Origin: Brachyspira sp949287565
Lineage (GTDB): Bacteria; Spirochaetota; Brachyspiria; Brachyspirales; Brachyspiraceae
Assembly (NCBI RefSeq): GCF_036997615.1
Contig: NZ_JAWLQA010000009.1
DNA: 64,000 nt
Direction: 5' to 3' (one strand)
The notes under the pieces were generated by a model. It had not been told where the DNA came from. It did not search any database and was given only the letters and a program-made list of their open reading frames with translations. Shown here piece by piece: positions 57,704-64,000 of the stretch. Position 1 is the first letter of the stretch. Every line of letters begins with the position of its first letter. The position numbers were made by a program, and so were the translations under genes.

Positions 57704-58234
57704 TTACTGGAAACGTCTAGGTCTTTCTATTGTTATTAAATAATTCCAAACATAATAAAATATAGTATCTTCTGTTGTAAAATTCTCTACAGCTTCATCT
57801 TTTTTTAATTTAATCATAGAATTAGAGAAAGCTTCATCTTTTTGCAATTCATCTATTTTTAATGATAATTGATCTGTATGAGCTTTTACTTTAGCCATAA
57901 GATCTAAAGGCAAATTTCTCTCATAGTCTTTACTAGTTAAAGTTTCAAGAGCATATTCTATTTTATCAGGTGTTATTCTTGCTGATATTTCTTGTTCTCT
58001 TTTAGCTTCTTCATTAAGTATATTATCAGTCCAAGTATTGAACTCATTAATCCATTCTTTATACATATTACCATATTTATCAGAGTTTAAAGTATAATCA
58101 TTCTTTACATCATCTGGAAGTATATTCAAAAAATTTCTATATCTTTGTTCCATAGCGTATATAGAACCGCCATCATTTTTACATGCAACAAGTATTATAA
58201 ATAAAGTTAATATTAAAAGTATTATTTTCTTCAT
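57704..58234 (-). CDS. Putative lipoprotein of unknown function
   Basis: 176 residues with signal peptide MKKIILLILTLFIILVACKN; lipobox LVAC, lipidated Cys18. The mature part is helical, Lys/Glu-rich, with DNILNEEAKREQEISARITP and a C-terminal FYYVWNYLITIERPRRFQ. GGATA lies before the ATG. It stands alone between two AT-rich spacers (276 bp to the PLP homeostasis gene, 733 bp to the HsdR remnant). No family is recognised. Confidence 0.7.
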   Translation of the reverse strand: MKKIILLILTLFIILVACKNDGGSIYAMEQRYRNFLNILPDDVKNDYTLNSDKYGNMYKEWINEFNTWTDNILNEEAKREQEISARITPDKIEYALETLTSKDYERNLPLDLMAKVKAHTDQLSLKIDELQKDEAFSNSMIKLKKDEAVENFTTEDTIFYYVWNYLITIERPRRFQ

Positions 58235-58967
58235 TTTGTATCCAATTATATTTAAAATTATTATTTATTATTGCTAATAAAAAAATATTATTTATTATTA
58301 ATGCTAGATTATACTATAAATTATAAAAAAGTTCAAATCATTGCTAATAAAAATTGCAGCTGCTTTATGTATAAAATTCTACATACAAATATATTATTAT
58401 AATAAATATATTACTGAAGCAAACTTCTATATAAATTTAATATAACTTATAGATAATAAGAATAATAACTAAACTATATATTTTAAGCCCAAACATATAT
58501 AAAAAAATAACATGTATAAGTTAACATAATACACATTATCGGAATATAAATTTATTGTTTTTCGGGGTATTTATTATTGTATATATAACTCTTTGATTAT
58601 TTTGATAAGTTATACTATTACATTATATATAACTCTTTATAACTATATTACTATTCCTATGTATCTATTATTAATATCTATAATAATATATATAACTATA
58701 TTACAACTAAACTATTTAAACCATGCATATTAAGCTATACACATTAAAAAACAAATCTACTATCTTCTATATAAAAACTCTATCAAAAATAATATCCGTA
58801 ATATTCGTATACTTATAAGTTTTAATTTATAATCAAAATCATATAATAATTATATATATTATAGTTCTTATATATAATAGCTTGTAAATTAACTGTATTT
58901 TTAGTATTTTGGATACATTTATATATATGCTTTAATTATTGAAATTTACCCATAATACTATACCTTA
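58235..58967. other. AT-rich gene-free region
   Basis: 733 bases with no supported gene and no tRNA-like structure. TATATAACTCTTT occurs twice (near 58583 and 58627), and one half-site TTAACATAA lies at 58521-58529. The region adjoins a broken restriction gene and may be eroded coding sequence, but I cannot align it with anything. Confidence 0.5.
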
Positions 58968-59405
58968 TCAGCTATACTTTAATATCTCGTAATTCTCTGC
59001 CTGTCTTAATATATTATCCAAGGCTGTATTTTCAAACTCCTTAGGATATTTATGTATTTTCAAAAATCTCTTTATATCCATTTTCATTTTAGATCTTGTG
59101 GATTCCTTGCTCTGCCAATCTATATCTTCAGAGTTCTTTTCTATTATAACAGCCAATTCTTTAGCCATTGTTTTAATTTCTTCCTTATTATAGTCTGTAT
59201 TTATAGGACTAAGCATAGCATCATACATAGCCTTTTCCTCATTGCTAAGCCCTAAATCATTTGCCTCTTTTTCTATATTATCCAAATCATCAGCAAGATT
59301 CAAAATCTCATCTATCACCTCAATATTATCTATAGCATTATTATTGTATCTTTCCATTATCTTTTTAATTCTGTCAGAAAATATTCCGGATTGTATTATG
59401 TTTAC
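58968..59405 (-). pseudogene. C-terminal remnant of a type I restriction enzyme subunit HsdR
   Basis: The 129 residues from ATG 59357, and a further 16 codons upstream to a stop at 59406-59408, read SDRIKKIMERYNNN ... EVIDEILNLADDL ... LGLSNEEKAMYDAML ... IDWQSKESTRSKMKMDIKRFLK. This matches the C-terminal helical domain (DUF3387 type) that ends HsdR proteins of about 1000 residues. The nuclease and helicase parts are absent, there is no good ribosome binding site, and hsdM and hsdS are not nearby. The frame is a fragment left after deletion. It might still be translated, but it cannot cut DNA. Confidence 0.75.
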
Positions 59406-59492
59406 TTATATTTTATCATTTTATTTATTATTGATACTACTCATATACTATAAAAATACTATAGTTACAATACTGATTGATTTAAAAAGATA

Positions 59493-59525
59493 AAAGCCCT
59501 ATATTTTATTAAAATACAAGGCTTT
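59493..59525 (-). terminator. Terminator of the sulfatase operon
   Basis: Stem AAAGCC with GGCTTT, plus an inner stem TATTTTA with TAAAATA, followed on the minus strand by TTTTATCTTTTTAAA. It lies 32 bp past the sulfatase stop. Confidence 0.8.
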
Positions 59526-59557
59526 AAAAAATATCAAAATTAATATAATTATTGAAA

Positions 59558-60979
59558 TTACCAATCGGTATATCTCTTATTTAAAGGATCACTGCATTCA
59601 ATCATTTTATGACACATCTCTAATAATAATTTATTTTTCATATCATCATACTCTTTATTAAAAAATAAATTATTCTCCTCATTAGGATCTTTTTCTAAAT
59701 CATAAAACTCTCCATATTCTTCATCTAAAAATATTGAAAGTTTATATTGTTTAGTTCTGTATGTTTTTATAAATATCCCCCTGTCATGGGCATCATAAGT
59801 GATAACAGCTCCTTTTTTATATTTTTTATTTTTATCTTCTCCTGTCAAAATATTTTTTAAGCTATGTCCCTGTATTCCATAAGGTATTTCTTTACCCAAC
59901 ATATCCAATACTGTAGGAACAATATCAATATTTTCTACTATTTCATCGCTTCTATTTTTTACTATTCCTTTACCATAAAATAATAATGGCACCTTTATCA
60001 AGCAATCATACATAAAAGGCCCTTTCCTTAAAAGTCCGTAATCTCCTAAATATTCACCATGATCGCTTGTAAATATTATTATAGTATTATCAAATTCATT
60101 TTTATCTTTTAGTTTATCTATTATTCTTCCTATCTGCGAATCTATAAAACTTATCATTCCATAGTAAAGTTTTTTTATCTCTTTTATTTCTTCTTCACTA
60201 TAATTATGCTCTTCACCTCCTCCAGGCCAATAGCCTCTATCACCTTGTTTAGTTAAATGTTCAGGTCTTTTTTTATCCAGCTTTAATTTGCTATTAAGTT
60301 CTTTAGGCTCAATGTCTTTATAAATATCATAATATTTTTTTATAGGATCGAATGGATGATGAGGATCTACAAAACTAACCCACATAAATAAAGGCTTATC
60401 AAAATTAAAATTATCTATCTCATCTATAGCCTTTTGTGCTGTCCAATAGCTTTGATGTAATTCTTCAGGTATAGAATTAATTTCAAATTCCGATTTAGCC
60501 GGTATAACTTTATAATTTTGGGATGCTAATTCATCTAAATATTCACCTTGTTTATCATCTTCAGTTATATGTGTTATATCAAATCCATAATATGTTTTAT
60601 CTCTTTCTCTCACCCTATCCCTTTTAGGCACATTTTCCAACACTCTATCAAAATTTTTTAATTGAGGTCTGAAATGCATTTTACCAGAAGCAACATTAAA
60701 ATAATTTTCTTCCTTTAAATAATCAGCTAAAGTTATTTCATCTTCATTCAACTCTGTACCTATATTCCAAGCTCCTATATTCATAGGATATCTGCCTGTA
60801 AATATTGAAGCTCTTGATGGAGTACATACAGGACTTGTACAAAAAGAATTTGTAAACACTGTTCCATTTTCTGCTAATTCATTTAATACTGGAGTTTTAA
60901 CTTCATCACTTATATATCCTATAGAATCAGCACGCATTTGATCTGCTGTGATTAATATAATATTTGTTTTTTTACTCAT
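59558..60979 (-). CDS. Sulfatase (formylglycine-dependent, Cys type)
   Basis: 473 residues of the alkaline phosphatase/sulfatase superfamily, hydrolysing a sulfate ester. N-terminal ITADQMRADSIG carries metal-binding Asp13. The active-site signature CTPSRAS (Cys52) is the C-x-P-S-R motif whose Cys becomes formylglycine, so a maturase of the anaerobic sulfatase-maturing type is needed; none is in the window. TSDHGEYLGDYG (near residue 302) gives the second metal site. No signal peptide is visible, so it appears cytoplasmic and should act on imported substrate. AGGAT precedes the ATG, 17 bp after the permease pseudogene. Linkage to a sugar importer suggests sulfated sugars, such as from mucin, as substrate. 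Confidence 0.92.
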   Translation of the reverse strand: MSKKTNIILITADQMRADSIGYISDEVKTPVLNELAENGTVFTNSFCTSPVCTPSRASIFTGRYPMNIGAWNIGTELNEDEITLADYLKEENYFNVASGKMHFRPQLKNFDRVLENVPKRDRVRERDKTYYGFDITHITEDDKQGEYLDELASQNYKVIPAKSEFEINSIPEELHQSYWTAQKAIDEIDNFNFDKPLFMWVSFVDPHHPFDPIKKYYDIYKDIEPKELNSKLKLDKKRPEHLTKQGDRGYWPGGGEEHNYSEEEIKEIKKLYYGMISFIDSQIGRIIDKLKDKNEFDNTIIIFTSDHGEYLGDYGLLRKGPFMYDCLIKVPLLFYGKGIVKNRSDEIVENIDIVPTVLDMLGKEIPYGIQGHSLKNILTGEDKNKKYKKGAVITYDAHDRGIFIKTYRTKQYKLSIFLDEEYGEFYDLEKDPNEENNLFFNKEYDDMKNKLLLEMCHKMIECSDPLNKRYTDW

Positions 60980-60996
60980 ATATTTTATCCTATACT

Positions 60997-61827
60997 TTAT
61001 TCTTTTACAGCTCCGCCCATAAGTCCTGATATAAAGTATTTACTTGAGAATAAGAATGCTACTAAAACAGGAAGTACGGCAAAAATTGCACCAACCATAA
61101 TTTGTCCGTAATCTATACGAGTATCACCTTTTAATACAGAAAGTGCAACAGGCAATGTATACATATCTTCAGTATTTAGTATTATAAGAGGCCAAGTAAA
61201 ATCACTCCATTGTCCCATAAAAATATATATCCCTAAAGCGGCAAGAGAAGGTATCATTAAAGGCATAACTATTTTAAAGAATATATATATTTCACTTGCT
61301 CCGTCTAATCTAGCTGCTTCTATTAATGCATCCGGTATACTCAAAAAATTCTGTCTCATTAAAAATACTCCAAATGCTCCGGCTAATCCAGGAAGTATAA
61401 GAGCAATATGTGTATTTTGTAAATTAGCAAATGTCATCATTCTATATAAAGGTATTAATCTGCTGTAAACAGGAATCATCATAGAAAGCAGTACGCAAGT
61501 AAATAAAAATTCTTACCCTTAAAATCAAATTTAGCAAAAGCATAACCTGATAATGAACATAAAAGAAGATTAACAACTGTAAATATTATTGATACCTTCA
61601 ATGAATTAAACAATGCTGTCCATATAGGAATTCTATTACTAAGAGAGTTCAAATTTTCAAAGAAATAATTACCAAAAAATACGGGAGGTGTATTCATAAA
61701 TATTTCTCCTGAACTTTTTGTTGCAGCTACAAACATAAAATAAATAGGATATATATATACTGAAAAAAGCTCCTATAGATAAAAATACATATAGTATTAT
61801 AGTGATTATTTTATTCTTTTTATCCAT
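60997..61827 (-). pseudogene. Sugar ABC transporter permease, MalG type, two frameshifts
   Basis: Conceptually about 277 residues, the normal length, if two lesions are repaired. From ATG 61827 the frame reads MDKKNKIITIILYVFLSIGA, then breaks in a TA repeat (61749-61759); the next frame (MFVAATKSSGE ... AKFDFKGKNF) breaks at a run of five T (minus strand, about 61506-61510) where six would restore SMMIPVYSRLIPLYRM. The last part holds the EAA loop (EAARLDGASEIYIFFKIVMPLM) that contacts the ATPase. Its ATG overlaps the end of the MalF-type gene (TAATG). Both breaks are in simple repeats, so slippage (switching or sequencing error) is possible as well as decay. Confidence 0.85.
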
Positions 61828-62704
61828 TATTTTTTATCTCCTAATTTCAATTGTATGAAAGTCAAAGCACCTACTATCAACAATATTATTACAGATATTG
61901 TTGCCGCATAAGTCATATTTAAAGATACGAATGCTTGATTATATATATAAAGCCCCAGAGTCATCGTACCATTATTAGGATCTCCATTTGTAAGCAGGAA
62001 TGGTTCTGTAAATAAATTCAATGTTCCTATAGTAGACATTATGGAAGTAAATAAAATTATTGGTTTCAAAGACGGTAAAGTTACATATAAAAATTTCTGC
62101 CAGGAATTAGCTCCGTCTATAGTTGCAGCTTCATAATAATCTTCCGGTATATTCTGCATAGCGGCAAGGAATAAAATCATATTATAACCAGTCCAACGCC
62201 AAGTAACAACAATAACTATAAGAAGTTTTGCCGGTATAGACTGCTTAAGCCAAGGTATAGCATCTATTCCAAATTTTGATAATACAAAATTGATTATTCC
62301 CCTATCCTGAAATATCAATAAAAATATCATACTATAAGCTACAGCATCAACCAAAACAGGTATAAAATATGAAGCTTCTAAAGAAAGATTTTAATTTCTT
62401 GACACCTCTGTGAATAATACTTCCTAATTCTGTGAATAATACTTCCTAATAATGTAGAAGTAATAAGCATTATAGGAAGTCTTATTATATAGAAGATAAA
62501 AGAGTTAATTATTGCTGTTCTAAATATAGTATCACCAAAAAGCCTTTGATAATTTTTTATTCCGTTAAATACAAACTCCCCTCTTCTTTGCGTCATAAAA
62601 CTCAATACTATCGTTTCAACAAAGGGCCAAAAATTGAACAATATTAAAGTAATAATGACAGGAATTGATAAATAGAATCCGAATCTCCTAGAATATTTTT
62701 TCAT
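61827..62704 (-). pseudogene. Sugar ABC transporter permease, MalF type, disrupted by a 22-bp duplication and a 1-base shift
   Basis: The N-terminal part (KKYSRRFGFYLSIPVIITL, then NYQRLFGDTIF) and the C-terminal part (with EAA loop EAATIDGANSWQKFLYVTLP) are clearly one MalF/UgpA-like permease of about 290 residues. After the residues STLLGSIIHR the frame is thrown off by a perfect 22-bp tandem duplication (62407-62428 and 62429-62450). Removing it gives GVKKLKSFFR, after which one extra base near 62380 still separates it from ASYFIPVLVDAVAYS. Two independent lesions argue against a single reading error. Downstream genes keep their spacing. Confidence 0.88.
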
Positions 62705-63021
62705 TATTCCTCCAATTAGAATTTAGTATTTAATTTTAATGATAGCATTCAACTATTTTAAAATCAAATTTGCTTTAAAATAAAATAATTTTTTATTGTT
62801 GCTATCAATAAATTTTTATTTATATAATAAAAAATCTCAAATATCTATTAGATAAAGTTATTAGCTTATTCTTTATAGATTTAAAAGCCAATAACATAAT
62901 TAATATATTTGATTATATATACAATATAGTAAAAAAGATTAGAAAACTCAAAAAATAATTTTACCACATTAATACGGAAGTTAAGTTATTTATTATAATG
63001 AAACATATTTAATAAAAAATA

Positions 63022-63060
63022 AACAGTTAGTTCACATATAAATAAAGCAAACTAACTGTT
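63022..63060 (-). terminator. Hairpin after the binding-protein gene, in a 387-bp spacer
   Basis: Perfect 11-bp stem AACAGTTAGTT (63022-63032) with AACTAACTGTT (63050-63060), followed on the minus strand by TTTATTTTTTATT. It lies between the binding-protein gene and the permeases, as expected for a partial terminator that gives more binding protein than membrane subunits. The rest of the spacer (62705-63021) is AT-rich with nothing else seen. Confidence 0.75.
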
Positions 63061-63091
63061 ATAAAACTATTATAATAAATTTATATTTTTA

Positions 63092-64000
63092 TTATTTAGC
63101 CATTTCTACACCTGTAGAATTTTGTAACTGCTCGGCTGTACTTTGAAGAGTTTTTTCTACATCTGCTTTATCATTTACTATAGCTTGATATGCTGATTCC
63201 ATAAGAGTTTGTGCCTCTGGGAATGATTCTGTATATTTAGCTGATAATGGCATAGCTTTTACTAACTCAGATAATAATTCATTGAAACCTGCACCGAAAT
63301 AAGGATCGGATTCTAAAAATTTAGCATCTTCATAAGTAGGTAAATATGTAGGTATCAATCCATATTGCTTATAAGCTATTAATTGTCCTTCTATTGTCAT
63401 CATCGCATTTTTAACAAATTCTATAGAAGCTGTTTGTTTTACAGGATCACCAACATTAACTATTGCACCTGAAGCACCTCCCCATATAGAAGTTCTTGGC
63501 TGTCCTTCTGTTAATACAGGTAAGTAAGTAACTTTCCATTTACCTTTCATCTCTGGTGCCTGATCTTTTAAAGTTCCGCCCCACCATATTCCATAAGGTA
63601 TTGCTGCTATATCATCTATTTTTGAAGCCCTTATTGTACCTGTCCAATCTGTTGTATCAAAAGCTATACCTTCATTTACAAATCTTTGCATTAATTTTGC
63701 AGCTTCTATACCCTCTTTTGAATATATAGATATCTTTCCATCTTCATCAAAATAATCTTTACCCTGCTGAAGCATAGTAGCTCTTATAAAAGCTGAAAAA
63801 CCTTGAGGATAAGGAAAACCTATCATCTTAGTATTAGGTAAAACAGCCTGCAATTTCTTTCCTGCCTCAATAAAATCTTCCCAAGTTACTATACTATTAA
63901 CATCTATGCCTGCTTTTTCAAATAAATCTGCTCTATAAAATAAAGCTGCCGGAGCTATACCGAAAGGCATTGTAACTTGTTTACCTGTAGAATCAAAACT
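63092..64000 (-). CDS. Sugar ABC transporter substrate-binding protein, 5' end beyond the window
   Basis: The frame is open to the right edge, so the first in-window ATG (63970) is internal; 302 residues are visible, probably the C-terminal two thirds or more of a family 1 (MalE/UgpB-like) binding protein of about 400-430 residues. Typical segments are PAALFYRADLFEKAGI ... TWEDFIEAGKKL near the start, IAAIPYGIWWGG, and SIWGGASGAIVN in the ligand cleft region. It captures a sugar outside the inner membrane and delivers it to the two permeases encoded downstream, both of which are broken here. The reading frame of this gene shows no damage. Confidence 0.92.
   Translation of the reverse strand, partial: SFDSTGKQVTMPFGIAPAALFYRADLFEKAGIDVNSIVTWEDFIEAGKKLQAVLPNTKMIGFPYPQGFSAFIRATMLQQGKDYFDEDGKISIYSKEGIEAAKLMQRFVNEGIAFDTTDWTGTIRASKIDDIAAIPYGIWWGGTLKDQAPEMKGKWKVTYLPVLTEGQPRTSIWGGASGAIVNVGDPVKQTASIEFVKNAMMTIEGQLIAYKQYGLIPTYLPTYEDAKFLESDPYFGAGFNELLSELVKAMPLSAKYTESFPEAQTLMESAYQAIVNDKADVEKTLQSTAEQLQNSTGVEMAK

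Noticed and set aside
58235..58967. Hidden small RNA or tRNA gene
   Set aside because: No cloverleaf-like or GC-stable structure is visible. Only AT-rich simple sequence and a short direct repeat are present.
60997..62704. Treating the permease fragments as four separate genes
   Set aside because: The pieces join end to end into two normal-length MalF and MalG type proteins once the frame is corrected, so they are broken parts of two genes.

Overview
The window is very AT-rich (most codons end in A or T, intergenic DNA is close to 80-85% A/T by eye). It looks like chromosomal DNA of an anaerobic intestinal spirochaete, most probably Brachyspira. The reasons are the giant membrane-anchored coiled-coil protein of the spirochaete 'SpiroCoCo' type, a dCache methyl-accepting chemotaxis protein, many small lipoproteins, a fused double-length UvrA, and the overall base composition. 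The species cannot be named from this sequence alone. I found no tRNA, rRNA, CRISPR array, transposase or prophage gene.

Layout. 1-1.5 kb: 3' part of a helical-repeat protein ending in a possible HEPN motif. 1.6-7.4 kb (minus): a 1938-residue tandem UvrA. 7.5-9.5 kb (minus): a three-gene cassette of unknown function, consisting of a divergent P-loop GTPase-like protein, a tail-anchored membrane protein and a third protein I do not recognise. 9.7-9.9 kb: an imperfect inverted-repeat element. 10.0-13.9 kb (plus): HPr, a GntP-type permease, dUTPase and two paralogous lipoproteins, the first apparently translated from a leaderless mRNA. 14.3-38.1 kb (minus): one 7947-codon gene for a coiled-coil giant built from units of about 620-770 residues plus several short tandem repeats. 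38.2-38.5 kb: a divergent intergenic region with five exact copies of a 10-bp motif. 38.6-43.0 kb (plus): a duplicated periplasmic protein, HisS and MltG. 43.0-47.7 kb (plus): a type III restriction-modification pair in res-mod order. 47.9-50.3 kb (minus): TrpS, three copies of a 111-bp tandem repeat, and RicT/PSP1. 50.5-53.0 kb (plus): a lipoprotein, a hemolysin III/PAQR membrane protein and the tRNA 2-selenouridine synthase MnmH. 53.1-56.5 kb (minus): a chemoreceptor with a C-terminal CheR-type pentapeptide, then YaaR-TsaB. 56.7-57.4 kb (plus): the PLP homeostasis protein. 57.7-59.4 kb (minus): a lipoprotein and a broken C-terminal remnant of a type I restriction subunit HsdR. 59.6-64 kb (minus): a sugar ABC importer operon (binding protein, two frameshifted permeases) followed by a sulfatase.

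How the genes fit together. Much of the window is core housekeeping: DNA repair, nucleotide hygiene, two aminoacyl-tRNA synthetases, tRNA modification by TsaB and MnmH, and peptidoglycan processing. Inserted among it are accessory loci: a type III R-M system, an HsdR remnant, the GTPase cassette and the possible HEPN protein. The importer plus sulfatase locus suggests use of sulfated host glycans, but both permease genes carry frame lesions, so the importer is probably decaying or switched off in this sequence unless the lesions are assembly errors.

Most worth a second look are the giant protein and its divergent promoter region with two kinds of repeated operator-like motif, the GTPase/tail-anchor/unknown cassette, the fused UvrA, and the terminal HEPN-like gene. 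All functional statements are from reading the sequence; no database search was run.
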